The notes under the pieces are model-generated. The model had not been told where the DNA came from. It did not search any database and saw only the letters and a list, made by a program, of their open reading frames with translations. From assembly GCF_042680125.1 (NCBI RefSeq), contig NZ_JBHTNY010000022.1: a stretch of DNA of 64,000 nt. One strand, 5' to 3'. This DNA is from Robinsoniella peoriensis. Its GTDB lineage: Bacteria; Bacillota; Clostridia; Lachnospirales; Lachnospiraceae. This document shows, piece by piece, positions 16,932 to 25,132 of the stretch. Made by a program: the position numbers and the translations under genes. Numbering within the stretch: position 1 is the first letter of the stretch; every line of letters begins with the position of its first letter.

Positions 16932-17648
16932 TTATTTTTTAACCGAGAAGGTGTAAACACTATCAGATTCATCAATTTTCAGGGCAGGGGGGAATTCCTC
17001 ATGGACTGCATTTTCAATAATGATGTCCCGGATACTGTTTGTCATGGAGTAGACCCATAAGTCGAGTTGCTGACGGATTTGAGTTTCATATTCTTTCCAA
17101 TCAAAGTCATCATTATCTTTGTCGGCGGGAGAGACAATAGTTCCCTGTTCATAAACAAAGGTAAATAGATTGTAAAGTTCAGATGCAGACAATTTATGTG
17201 ATTTACTTCCTACAAGAATTTCATCGACAAGAAATAAGGCAAATGACTGGTAATAACGGTGCTTTGGATTGGAAAGGTCCTCATATGACCAATCATTTAT
17301 CCTTTGAATTTCTAGTTTGAATTTATGTAGCTGTTCTAATGCAGGAGCAGATAAGCCCGTGTATTCGTGGGCATCGTTGATACCATGTGTACGTTGGTTG
17401 ATTCTGCCTATTAAGTAATCGGCATCGCAGTCGAGCAACTCACAGATGTTAAACAGGGCTTCGGCTGTTGGAGTTGATTTTCCCTGTTCCCAGGACTGAA
17501 TCGTCCCAAACATATTGTTGTCGTTTGTTTTTTTGCCCTTTCGAATCATGCCATAAGTGTTTAAGTATGCATCGGCAAAAGCCTGCTGACTACTGAATTT
17601 TTGTTTGCGGCATTCCTGCAAACGTTGACTAAATATAACTATATTCAT
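16932..17648 (-). CDS. XRE-family transcriptional regulator
   Basis: This 238-residue protein has an N-terminal Cro/C1-type HTH (LQECRKQKFSSQQAFADAYL, then IQSWEQGKSTPTAEALFNICELL and CDADYLIGR). The C-terminal 150 residues are acidic and unrecognised. It is convergent with the island genes and divergent from the leader at 17.7 kb. It could control the island or the prophage's left end. A prophage repressor is otherwise not evident, so that role is possible but unproven. Confidence 0.8.
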   Translation of the reverse strand: MNIVIFSQRLQECRKQKFSSQQAFADAYLNTYGMIRKGKKTNDNNMFGTIQSWEQGKSTPTAEALFNICELLDCDADYLIGRINQRTHGINDAHEYTGLSAPALEQLHKFKLEIQRINDWSYEDLSNPKHRYYQSFALFLVDEILVGSKSHKLSASELYNLFTFVYEQGTIVSPADKDNDDFDWKEYETQIRQQLDLWVYSMTNSIRDIIIENAVHEEFPPALKIDESDSVYTFSVKK

Positions 17649-17734
17649 TCTATATTTTCTCCTGTGGAAAAAGCATTATTTTAGCATATAACAGTATTCA
17701 TTATATCTGCAGTAGAATGGTTTTACAAGTAAAA

Positions 17735-17963
17735 ATGTCCGGCTTTGAGATGAGAGCGTAGGAACTACGCTTCCATCTGAGTGCCAGACAGACACTCAAA
17801 TAAAATAATCTCATAGCCTGAGATGCGCATTAAGGCGGCGGGATACATATAAGGTTTGCCCACAGTTCACCTGTGGACAAGCTGATGATGTACCCACCGT
17901 ACCTTGCCATGCCATTTTTCAGGTGAAGGAGTCGGTGGATACATAAATCCATCGGCTCTTTTT
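17735..17963 (+). ncRNA. Candidate structured leader or small RNA ending in a terminator
   Basis: Five hairpins lie in a row in this gene-free stretch: 17748-17778 (AGCGTAG / CTACGCT core in a 12-bp stem), 17778-17798 (TGAGTG / CACTCA), 17808-17824 (ATCTCA / TGAGAT), 17860-17876 (CCACAG / CTGTGG) and a terminator at 17929-17963. CCACCG at 17894-17899 can pair with CGGTGG of the terminator stem (17934-17939), which would act as an antiterminator. It could be a free small RNA or an attenuator for the next gene. No known RNA family was recognised. Confidence 0.5.
17929..17963 (+). terminator. Terminator upstream of the first prophage gene
   Basis: GAGTCGGTGGAT pairs with ATCCATCGGCTC (two G-U pairs) around ACATAA, followed by TTTTT. 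It lies 41 nt before the start codon of the next gene, so it would stop transcription unless disrupted. Confidence 0.75.
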
Positions 17964-17966
17964 ATG

Positions 17967-18001
17967 TTCCTGCCGCCACCATCCAGGCGGAAAGGCAGGA
18001 A
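17967..18001 (+). promoter_or_regulatory. Hairpin sequestering the ribosome site of the 18005 gene
   Basis: TTCCTGCC pairs perfectly with GGCAGGAA, which includes the only AGGA-like ribosome site before ATG 18005. Translation may be controlled by opening of this stem. Confidence 0.5.
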
Positions 18002-18004
18002 AAT

Positions 18005-18652
18005 ATGACAAAGAGAGTCAAAGGATTCGCAGCAAACTACAATGGAGAGGTAATCAGACCGGACGAGGTCATGGTTCCTTTCGAATTCACGGAAGAGGGT
18101 GCAGAGAACATTACGAACCCAGACTGCATCAAAACTGTGAAACAGGCAGGGCGTACATTCAAGGTGGTATATAAAGCAGTACCATGTGAATGGGAGAAGG
18201 CCGCAAAATCTGCATTCAATCTGGTACAGAACGAACAGTTGGGTCATTATGACATTCCAAACGCTGTATCAATGGATGGCTTGATGGATGAGTATGAACT
18301 GGAACTCGGCAGCACACCATCCGTGGAAGATACATTTATGGCGGATGAAGATATGAAGGAAACACTCAATACCTTCGTGGAACTGGTGCATACGCTGATT
18401 GAGAAATCTGCGAAGATTGGGTATGCAGTATTGCTCATGCACACAGGGGTTAAGGGAGAGGAATTCTATGGCAAAATGAAACTGTCCCGCAACCCGGCGA
18501 ATCTGGTACAGCAACAGGCTGAAAGTATTCTTCGTGGAGGACTTGCCAACATCAACGTAAGTGACCTCAAGGGCTATAAAAATCAATATGAGGAAGAATA
18601 CAGAGCAGAGGCATACAAGCTGCTTGATGAAATCGTAAAAATGTATAGATAA
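18005..18652 (+). CDS. Prophage protein of unknown function
   Basis: This 215-residue protein begins TKRVKGFAANYNGEVIRPDE. It contains an acidic middle (ELELGSTPSVEDTFMADEDM) and a helical C-terminus (YRAEAYKLLDEIVKMY). I do not recognise a family. Proteins of this kind occur near phage PolA genes in Clostridia, but that is memory of context only. The start follows a hairpin covering the ribosome site and a terminator with a possible antiterminator, so expression is likely conditional. It ends at a terminator facing the convergent polymerase gene. Confidence 0.65.
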   Translation: MTKRVKGFAANYNGEVIRPDEVMVPFEFTEEGAENITNPDCIKTVKQAGRTFKVVYKAVPCEWEKAAKSAFNLVQNEQLGHYDIPNAVSMDGLMDEYELELGSTPSVEDTFMADEDMKETLNTFVELVHTLIEKSAKIGYAVLLMHTGVKGEEFYGKMKLSRNPANLVQQQAESILRGGLANINVSDLKGYKNQYEEEYRAEAYKLLDEIVKMYR

Positions 18653-18657
18653 TATGA

Positions 18658-18700
18658 ATGGCACTGCTTGGAAGATTATATCCAGGCAGTGCCATTTTTT
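18658..18700 (+). terminator. Intrinsic terminator between convergent genes
   Basis: ATGGCACTGC pairs with GGCAGTGCCAT around a 17-nt loop, followed by TTTTTT. It terminates the 18005 gene against the convergent PolA gene. Confidence 0.8.
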
Positions 18701-20688
18701 CAGTCTTTCTTATAAAACTTGCATTCATATCCGTCTGCCCGCAGGAGCAGTCCGTTAATCCACGGTGGAGTCCGTCCCATTTGCTTACAGAGTTCTTTCA
18801 GGGATACTCCTGGACTGCATTCGATGATTAACTCGTCATGCACATGACCGACAATCTGGAAATGGGAGAGTGTCCACATCGCATATGCCAAGATGTCTCT
18901 GCTGACTGCCTGAACGATATTCTCCACAAACTTGGGACCGTAACTTTCAATCCGAGTCCACTTCCCCGTATTGATTCCCTCATAGGTAACACTGTCTGAA
19001 CCGAACTGGTTAACTCCAATGCGAGGCTTAACATAGCAGAGCCGTCTGCCGGATGGGAGATTGATAAAAAGCATACCGCCCTGGTAGTAAATATGAAAGC
19101 CGTGTGTCTCAGTGCTTGTCTTGTAGATCACGGCTTGTTTGACAGCAGCATCTATCGCCCACCAAAAGCTGGTAATGCATTGGTTGGAAGTCCTCCATGC
19201 GTCAACCAACGGCTGCAACTCTGATTCTTCCAATCCCATATCAAGGGCACCCATTGCTTTTAAAGCACCGACCGAACCGCCGTAACCGAGGGCAAGCTCC
19301 GCAATTTTCCCCTTCTGTCTCAGATGACCATTGATGCCATGCTTCTCAACCGGAACTTTGAACATCTGACTGGCACTGGCACAGTAAATGTCTTTCCCCT
19401 CTTTGAATACTTCCATACGCCATTGTTCCCCGGCAAGGAAAGACAGCACCCTGGCTTCAATGGCAGAAAAGTCACTGACAATGTATTTGTATCCAGGTTT
19501 TGGAATAAAAGCTGTGCGGATCAGTTCCGAGAGTACTTCCGGTACATTATCATAGAGAAGTTCCAAGGCATCAAAGTTTCCGTCACGCACCAGGTTACGT
19601 GCTTCTTCCAGGTCATCCATATGATTCTGCGGAAGGTTCTGCAGCTGAATGCCACGGCCTGCCCATCTGCCGGAGCGGTTGGCACCATAGAACATGAAGC
19701 ATCCCCTGGCACGGCTGTCAGCACACACCATATTGGACATAGCAGTGTATTTGCTTACCGATGATTTGGCAAGCTGCTGACGGCAGGAGAGGACTTCGGC
19801 CACATCTTTATCAACATCCGGGAGCAGACCCTTCACAGCTTTCTTATCCAGAGACTCCGTTTCAATTCCACGTTCGGAAAGCCAGGTCTTCATCTGTTGC
19901 ACACTGTTTGGGTTTTCCAGTCCAGTTTTCTTTTGCATCTGATGGAGGAGTGCCTGCTTGGTCTTTGCATCGATAGCAATGGCATTAACTACAAGCTGCA
20001 TATCAACACCAATACCACGGTCATTGATTTCCTGGTCAAGGTGGTATTCCTCCCAGATGAAGTCCGGTACTGGATATTTGGTTAGACGTTCTTTAATGGC
20101 AAGTTCCACTTCAACATCCCGTTTATTGTAGGACTTGAAGGTTGCCCATTTTTCCAGGTCATGCTTCGGCAGATTTCTTGTGCGGCCACCATTCACTTTT
20201 GTGGCCTTGCAAGGAGTGCAGAAGTATTTGATGAGGTCTTTGCCCTCCTTCATCTTCTGGTCGGACAGCTTCAGCACAGCACCAATACCTTCCAGGCTGA
20301 GCGGCAGCCCCATGTATGCACCCCGGATGCGGGAACATTTCCAGGATGCCGGGTCGAGATAATTGCCGACCGTATCTTCCGGGATGCTGTAACTATAAAA
20401 GTGCTGCGGGTAGTTTCTTTTCAGCCAGTAGGACAGACATACCCGTTCAAAACTGGCGTTATAAGCCCATTTGGTTATTGTATCATCGGACAGTGCAGCA
20501 AGGATATCATCTGGTACACATTCCCCCTGTGCGATATCGATTACGATGACGGGACCGTTATCAACAGAATATGCGAACAGCAGGATTTCAAAATTCGGTG
20601 ATTCCGCATAGCGGTAGACACCACTTTTCTTAAGGTCAACATCGCTATAGCTTTCCAAATCGATGCTGAGTTCTTTCATTTTTACCAT
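18700..20688 (-). CDS. Phage DNA polymerase, family A with 3'-5' exonuclease
   Basis: This protein of about 662 residues copies phage DNA. The exonuclease motif SIDLESYS is at the N-terminus and the tyrosine-containing YNKRDVEVE motif lies near 190. Polymerase motif A is VSDFSAIEARVLSFLAGE, motif B KGKIAELALGYGG, and motif C HVHDELIIE. The ATG at 20688 is preferred because GGAGG lies 5 nt upstream. It is the last gene of the minus-strand replication operon and is separated from metK by a terminator-like hairpin, so its expression may be attenuated. Confidence 0.93.
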   Translation of the reverse strand: MVKMKELSIDLESYSDVDLKKSGVYRYAESPNFEILLFAYSVDNGPVIVIDIAQGECVPDDILAALSDDTITKWAYNASFERVCLSYWLKRNYPQHFYSYSIPEDTVGNYLDPASWKCSRIRGAYMGLPLSLEGIGAVLKLSDQKMKEGKDLIKYFCTPCKATKVNGGRTRNLPKHDLEKWATFKSYNKRDVEVELAIKERLTKYPVPDFIWEEYHLDQEINDRGIGVDMQLVVNAIAIDAKTKQALLHQMQKKTGLENPNSVQQMKTWLSERGIETESLDKKAVKGLLPDVDKDVAEVLSCRQQLAKSSVSKYTAMSNMVCADSRARGCFMFYGANRSGRWAGRGIQLQNLPQNHMDDLEEARNLVRDGNFDALELLYDNVPEVLSELIRTAFIPKPGYKYIVSDFSAIEARVLSFLAGEQWRMEVFKEGKDIYCASASQMFKVPVEKHGINGHLRQKGKIAELALGYGGSVGALKAMGALDMGLEESELQPLVDAWRTSNQCITSFWWAIDAAVKQAVIYKTSTETHGFHIYYQGGMLFINLPSGRRLCYVKPRIGVNQFGSDSVTYEGINTGKWTRIESYGPKFVENIVQAVSRDILAYAMWTLSHFQIVGHVHDELIIECSPGVSLKELCKQMGRTPPWINGLLLRADGYECKFYKKD

Positions 20689-20702
20689 GTTTGCCTCCAA
20701 TC

Positions 20703-20738
20703 AAAAACCGGGGCGGGACAGCAACATCCACACCCCGG
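20703..20738 (-). terminator. Terminator or attenuator between metK and the polymerase gene
   Basis: On the minus strand CCGGGG pairs with CCCCGG and is followed by TTTTTGA. It lies just ahead of the ribosome site of the polymerase gene. Confidence 0.55.
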
Positions 20739-20747
20739 AAGTATAAG

Positions 20748-21845
20748 TTATTCTTCATGACCATACAGGTCATTTGCCATTTCATCGTCCATTTCCCACG
20801 GCAGCCATTTCTTTCCGAAGTGTCCACCTGCGGATACATCATTGTAATTTACATCCAAAAGATGCAGATATTCGATGATGCCTTTGGGAGTCAGGTCATA
20901 GTTATCGTGGATGTATTTCTGGAGAACAGGACTGCATACTGCACTCGTTCCGAAGGTTTCCACCACAACAGATACTGGTTCAGCTTTGCCGATGGTATAA
21001 CCAATTTGCACTTCGCATTTGTCGCAGTATCCGGCTTTTACAAGGTCAATGGCAATTTTTCGTGCCATGTAAGCAGCCGAACGGTCAACCTTGGATGGAT
21101 CCTTACCGGATAATGCACCGCCACCGATTCTGCCAATACCGCCATAGGTATCGCAGGCAAGTTTTCTTCCAGTGACACCGCAGTCTGCTTTTGATCCACC
21201 GATGACAAATCTGCCAGTAGGATTGATGAGCTTCTCAAAGTCTGTGTTCAGACCATATTCCGCAGCGGTCAGAGCCATCAAAGGTTCGATGATGGAGCGG
21301 ATTTCTTCCACAGAGGTTTCTTCCCTGTGCTGTACGGAACAGAGAAATGTGGTGATGCGGCCGCTGTCATAATCGTAGGACACCTGTGCTTTGGCATCAG
21401 CCAGAAGCATAGGGCAGTTCAATGATTCGAGATGCCCGATGAAACGGGTAGCCACTGCAAAGGGAATCGGCAGAAACTCCGGTGTCTCATTAGTTGCATA
21501 GCCGAACATGATACCCTGATCGCCGGCCCCGCCCTTATCGACACCAAGTGCAATATCAGCAGACTGCTTGGTGATCATGCCTCTGACATCAATACATTCA
21601 TAGCCGAGTTTATCAATGCCGATACGGTCAAGTACTCCATATACCAGGTCAGCATAATCCGGTTCATAGGAACTGCTGATTTCTCCGGCGATGATGATGG
21701 TACTGTTCTTAATTAAGCACTCAGCAGCAACACGGCTGTTTTTATCGTGTGCCAGGCAGTCTGTTACGATGGCATCTGCGATCTGGTCACAGATTTTATC
21801 TACATGACCACGGGATACCTGTTCTGATGTATAAATCTTACTCAT
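20748..21845 (-). CDS. metK: S-adenosylmethionine synthetase, prophage-borne
   Basis: The enzyme makes SAM from methionine and ATP. Family motifs are clear: GHVDKICDQIADAI near residue 12 (usual form GHPDKIADQISDA), GAGDQGIMFGYATNE near 112, and GGGALSGKDPSKVDRSAAY. The length of 365 residues is a little under the usual 380-400. The ATG at 21845 has AAGGAGG upstream and overlaps the small membrane protein gene. It is embedded in a phage replication operon, which is unusual. With two prophage and two island methyltransferases nearby, a role in supplying SAM for DNA methylation is an attractive inference. Confidence 0.93.
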   Translation of the reverse strand: MSKIYTSEQVSRGHVDKICDQIADAIVTDCLAHDKNSRVAAECLIKNSTIIIAGEISSSYEPDYADLVYGVLDRIGIDKLGYECIDVRGMITKQSADIALGVDKGGAGDQGIMFGYATNETPEFLPIPFAVATRFIGHLESLNCPMLLADAKAQVSYDYDSGRITTFLCSVQHREETSVEEIRSIIEPLMALTAAEYGLNTDFEKLINPTGRFVIGGSKADCGVTGRKLACDTYGGIGRIGGGALSGKDPSKVDRSAAYMARKIAIDLVKAGYCDKCEVQIGYTIGKAEPVSVVVETFGTSAVCSPVLQKYIHDNYDLTPKGIIEYLHLLDVNYNDVSAGGHFGKKWLPWEMDDEMANDLYGHEE

Positions 21846-22035
21846 TGGTAGAGTCCTCCTTGATTTCATCTTTATGTCTTATCTTTCTATAAAGTCTTTT
21901 GATTTTCGTTACCACCCATTTTACGAAGGTGCATACCAGATAACTGATCCAGTAACAGTCAAACATAATCAAAAGCATATATGCGGTAAGTACCAGGGTG
22001 TGTTTCATTGTTTCATAATTAAAGAATGTTTCCAT
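21838..22035 (-). CDS. Small single-span membrane protein
   Basis: This 65-residue protein has one hydrophobic span (HTLVLTAYMLLIMFDCYWISYLV) followed by a basic tail (KIKRLYRKIRHK). It has no recognised family. ATG 22035 is chosen for AAAAGGAG upstream. Its stop overlaps the metK start, so the two are probably translationally coupled. Confidence 0.6.
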   Translation of the reverse strand: METFFNYETMKHTLVLTAYMLLIMFDCYWISYLVCTFVKWVVTKIKRLYRKIRHKDEIKEDSTNE

Positions 22036-22100
22036 GTTTTGTCTCCTTTTCAAATGTGGGGTAGCGGTTTTATGCCGCCGCCCCGTTATGGTTTATGTGA

Positions 22101-22664
22101 TTAGTCCAGGAAGTCTTCTTCGTCCTCGGTTGCGAAGTCATCCTCTGCACGGGACTTACCGCCAAGAGGTGTACCATCAGAAATCTTCTGGAGGTTGTTC
22201 AAGCCACAAGCAATCCCGCGGTTACCATTCACGTTGTAAGCGTAAAGGTTGATGGATGCACGGCCTTTTACACCAGAGTACATTTCAGAACGGTCGATGA
22301 TAGGGTTGCGGTCGGCATCAACCACGCCAGGTGCAGTGCCGGAATTGGCATTGATGAAGTAGCTGTTCTTGTAAGCCTCATCGTCCGGACGTTCCACATC
22401 GCCGTCACGCAGAGGAGTCTTAAGAGTGGAAAGAGCAGGTACGGACTTGCCGTTGCCTTTCAGCTTGGATTGACCCTCTTCATAGGCCGCCTGGATGGCA
22501 GCATTAATCTTGTCGATGGTCTTGGTATCAGACTTTGGAATGATGAGGGAAACCGAGAACTTCGGTGTGCCTCCCTGGATTGCCTTTGCATCCCAGCAGT
22601 TGAGGTAGCTGAAAGTAGTGGCAGGGCCTGTGATAACTTTGGTTGGATTCGTAAATTTTGTCAT
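22101..22664 (-). CDS. DUF2815 phage single-stranded-DNA-binding-like protein
   Basis: This 187-residue protein matches DUF2815, whose members sit with DUF2800 and PolA in Firmicutes phages and are predicted to be gp2.5-like OB-fold ssDNA-binding proteins. Visible features are TFSYLNCWDAKAIQGGTPKF near residue 17-36, SINLYAYNVNGNRGIACGLNN near 140, and the acidic tail EDDFATEDEEDFLD that such proteins use to contact replication partners. The start overlaps the DUF2800 stop by 4 nt. Confidence 0.85.
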   Translation of the reverse strand: MTKFTNPTKVITGPATTFSYLNCWDAKAIQGGTPKFSVSLIIPKSDTKTIDKINAAIQAAYEEGQSKLKGNGKSVPALSTLKTPLRDGDVERPDDEAYKNSYFINANSGTAPGVVDADRNPIIDRSEMYSGVKGRASINLYAYNVNGNRGIACGLNNLQKISDGTPLGGKSRAEDDFATEDEEDFLD

Positions 22665-23860
22665 GATATTTTTTCTCCTTCTTCTTTGAAATCTTCTTGT
22701 GCTGTGTTTTTCATAACCGGACGCTTGTCCGACTTTGAAACTAAAGTTGGTTTTCCCGGCGGTTTGAAGGTCAGGCTGCCAAGCAGCTCATCGAACTTCT
22801 TCTTGCCGAGGAGTTTGGACATTGCCGTGATACCGAGAATGGACTTCTCATATGGGTCATATCCGGCTTCGGTGACGGTCTTTGCGACATCGTCCTCGTT
22901 GGTGTATTTGCGGTTGCTGCGGCCTTCGACCACTTTGAAGTGACCGTAGTCAGTACCTTGCAGAGCCTGGTTCAGTGCGTATTCCTTCACATCGGATGCC
23001 CAGGAAGTCAGCTGATCCACTTTCATGAGGATGGCATCAATTTCGTGTTCCTCCAGAGTGGCGGGCATCTTGAAATCGTACTTTGCGAGTTCCAGATTGT
23101 ATTCGGCTCGTTTCCTGCAGGTGGCTTTCACTTTACAGAACTGGCAGTGGTCTCCGGCACGGAATTCGCCTTTGCCCTCCATTGCCAAAAGAGCAGTGGG
23201 AGCAAGAACTTCATCTGCCCATTTGATAAGGTCAGCCTTGCTCATGGTGTAGATGCTGACATTTTCACGGCGGGGTTGGAAGATTGCCATCTTGATGGTG
23301 TCGATGTCGTAAATGCCATCGAACATTTCAAGAACCCCCAGGCAGTAGCACATCAATTGTGGATTGCCACCGAATTCTTCCGATTCAGAACTGACAATGA
23401 TTCCAAGACCGTGCTTGTAGTCAATGACCTCTGCTGTGCCATCGGAGAGAAGGATGCAGTCGGCTGTTCCGGTACCACCTTCCACCCATTTGGAAAAGTC
23501 CACTATCTGTTCAATCAGAACATCAGTATCCGGGCAGGTCTGTTTTGCCTTTTCAAATTCTTCCATGACAAAGGCGGCGTAACCTTCCGCACAGGACTGC
23601 ATTTCGGAATCGTAATATTCCAGGCTTTCTGTTGGGTTCATGCTTTCGCGGCCGAGTTCCTTTTCTACAAGGTAGGCGCACAGGCTGTGAGCATCTGTCC
23701 CCTGCTGTGCATAGGAACTAGACTGATCTGGTACTGCGGCACACAGCTTTGCGCTGGGGGGACAGTTCAGCCAGCGATGCGATGCGGATGGTGAGAGGTA
23801 GGCGTGGCCCAGGCCCGCCCCTCTTGTGCCTTTGACACAATTCACCTTCTGTTTGCTCAT
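22661..23860 (-). CDS. DUF2800 PD-(D/E)XK nuclease, RecB/Cas4-like
   Basis: This 399-residue protein belongs to DUF2800, phage exonuclease-like proteins of the PD-(D/E)XK fold. The segment GTADCILLSDGTAEVIDYKHG near 130-150 supplies the D...D-x-K core, and QLMCYCLG follows. A cysteine cluster, CQFCKVKATC near 235, with the other conserved cysteines could bind an iron-sulfur cluster as in Cas4/AddB. It probably processes DNA ends for phage recombination together with the DUF2815 protein. No CRISPR genes are nearby. Confidence 0.85.
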   Translation of the reverse strand: MSKQKVNCVKGTRGAGLGHAYLSPSASHRWLNCPPSAKLCAAVPDQSSSYAQQGTDAHSLCAYLVEKELGRESMNPTESLEYYDSEMQSCAEGYAAFVMEEFEKAKQTCPDTDVLIEQIVDFSKWVEGGTGTADCILLSDGTAEVIDYKHGLGIIVSSESEEFGGNPQLMCYCLGVLEMFDGIYDIDTIKMAIFQPRRENVSIYTMSKADLIKWADEVLAPTALLAMEGKGEFRAGDHCQFCKVKATCRKRAEYNLELAKYDFKMPATLEEHEIDAILMKVDQLTSWASDVKEYALNQALQGTDYGHFKVVEGRSNRKYTNEDDVAKTVTEAGYDPYEKSILGITAMSKLLGKKKFDELLGSLTFKPPGKPTLVSKSDKRPVMKNTAQEDFKEEGEKIS

Positions 23861-24225
23861 CCAATCACCTCCAGGTCAGCCATCAGTGCAGGATAGTCAG
23901 CTTCTTTTACTTCGGATAACTTTTCTGCACCATATTTGCTGATGAGTGCCTTTACCTGGTCGGTGTACCCCTCATGGGACTTTGCAGAGAATGCTTTTCT
24001 GACATCTGCAAAAGCATAAGTCTTAGTAGCGGGTTCTTCCTTTTTCTCCGGCAATGCAGCAGGAGTAGCATCGGGTTTGGCAATCTGTTCTGCCTTTGTT
24101 TTCTGAGGAATGGCATCTGCGAATTCAGGGATGAACTCTTTGAGGAATTTTCCAATATTTGCCATGCTTTTTCCACAGGTGATGATGTTGTCGAGTAGCT
24201 GGGTGATTTCATTCATGTGGTTCAT
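23857..24225 (-). CDS. Small phage replication-cassette protein, proline/lysine linker
   Basis: This 122-residue protein has a helical N-terminus (about 1-45), a low-complexity P/A/K/E linker (about 45-68) and a compact C-terminal domain (YAFADVRKAFSAKSHEGYTD to the end). Similar short proteins precede DUF2800 in Lachnospiraceae phages; the function is unknown. The C-terminal part resembles a small SAP-like helical DNA-binding fold, which is weak inference. It overlaps its neighbours on both sides. Confidence 0.65.
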   Translation of the reverse strand: MNHMNEITQLLDNIITCGKSMANIGKFLKEFIPEFADAIPQKTKAEQIAKPDATPAALPEKKEEPATKTYAFADVRKAFSAKSHEGYTDQVKALISKYGAEKLSEVKEADYPALMADLEVIG

Positions 24226-24373
24226 TCTCTTTGTCTCCTTCGTCTTTTATTTTTCTGAGCTTTGTTGCAATCCGCTTGGACACGACACTGATAGCAATCA
24301 GCGTATCGATGAGTTCCTCATCCAGGGCTTCATCTTCCAAGGGCTTCATGTTTACACACATCGTTTTCTGCAT
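24209..24373 (-). CDS. Small phage protein, 54 residues
   Basis: This short frame starts at ATG 24373 behind a strong GGAGG site and ends overlapping the next gene's start. It reads MQKTMCVNMKPLEDEALDEE, then LIDTLIAISVVSKRIATKLR and a charged tail. It is probably the first gene of the minus-strand replication operon. No family is recognised. The ribosome site and the overlap support it as real. Confidence 0.65.
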   Translation of the reverse strand: MQKTMCVNMKPLEDEALDEELIDTLIAISVVSKRIATKLRKIKDEGDKENEPHE

Positions 24374-24715
24374 CTGCAGCACCTCCATTTCCGAAAGGTT
24401 CTTTGTCCTTCCTGAGAGCTATGTAATGGAATCCGGCATAAATCCCAATTTTGGGAAAACTTTTTGAAATTTGTTTTTGCCGGTTCCCTTGACAACAGCT
24501 ATGTACTGGCGGCAGAAAAAACTCCCAATTTCATAAAAAATAAAAGCCCTCTTCCGGCAGATGCTGTTTCTGACCAGGAGAGGGATTTCGCTTTTATAAG
24601 GAAGAAAAAAGAAATTTGAAATATCGAGGACGAAATTGGGAGTTCCGTGTTCTCTCAATACATAACCCTTGGAAAGGCATACCGTCTTTACCTTCTAACG
24701 AAAGGAGAGCGACCT
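24374..24715. promoter_or_regulatory. Divergent control region of the two replication arms
   Basis: No gene with good support lies here. The motif TCCCAATTT occurs three times: as the palindrome TCCCAATTTTGGGA at 24443-24456, as AACTCCCAATTTC at 24520-24532, and inverted as GAAATTGGGAGTT at 24632-24644 (a 13-nt perfect inverted pair with the second). A CCCTCT / AGAGGG hairpin flanked by AAAAG and CTTTT lies at about 24542-24597. These are likely operators for a phage regulator controlling both directions. Confidence 0.55.
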
Positions 24716-25129
24716 ATGGGAATCAGTAAGTATAACAGCGAAGGCTACGCTGACCCGACCGCACATGAAGCCATGAGGAATATAGAAAATGAACTGAAAA
24801 AGTGGAGACCTCTTGTCTACATCTGTTCTGCATATTCCGGGGATATCGAAGCCAACACACAGAAAGCCAGAAATTACAGCCGATTTGCAGTAGACCGTGG
24901 TGCGATACCACTTGCTGCACATCTGCTCCTGCCACAGTTCATGTCAGAGAAGAACGAACGTGATCTTGCTTTGTTCATGGATATGGTGCTGATGGGAAAA
25001 TGCGAAGAAGTATGGGTATTTGGAACGACCATCACATCCGGCATGGCGGCAGAGATAGCAAAGGCAAAAAAGAAGAACATGACCATCCGCTATTTTGCGG
25101 AAGACTGCAAAGAAATCACGGAGGAGTAA
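24716..25129 (+). CDS. DUF4406/DUF7768-like protein, prophage copy
   Basis: This 137-residue protein contains RPLVYICSAYSGDIEANTQK, then FAVDRGAIPLAAHLLLPQF and EVWVFGTTITSGMAAEI. The pattern matches the deoxyribosyltransferase/SLOG-like superfamily also seen at 3745-4089 in the ICE. A role in nucleotide metabolism or signalling is conceivable but unproven. The ATG at 24716 has AAAGGAG upstream, and the primase gene begins 3 nt after the stop. Confidence 0.75.
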   Translation: MGISKYNSEGYADPTAHEAMRNIENELKKWRPLVYICSAYSGDIEANTQKARNYSRFAVDRGAIPLAAHLLLPQFMSEKNERDLALFMDMVLMGKCEEVWVFGTTITSGMAAEIAKAKKKNMTIRYFAEDCKEITEE

Positions 25130-25132
25130 GAG

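Noticed and set aside
22661..23860. Cas4-like nuclease suggesting a CRISPR locus
   Set aside because: The gene matches DUF2800 in a phage replication cassette, and no repeats, Cas1, Cas2 or effector genes are present in the window.
24419..24658. Minus-strand 79-codon frame starting with TTG
   Set aside because: It spans the operator-like repeats and a hairpin, has no ribosome site, and its composition is unlike the neighbouring genes.
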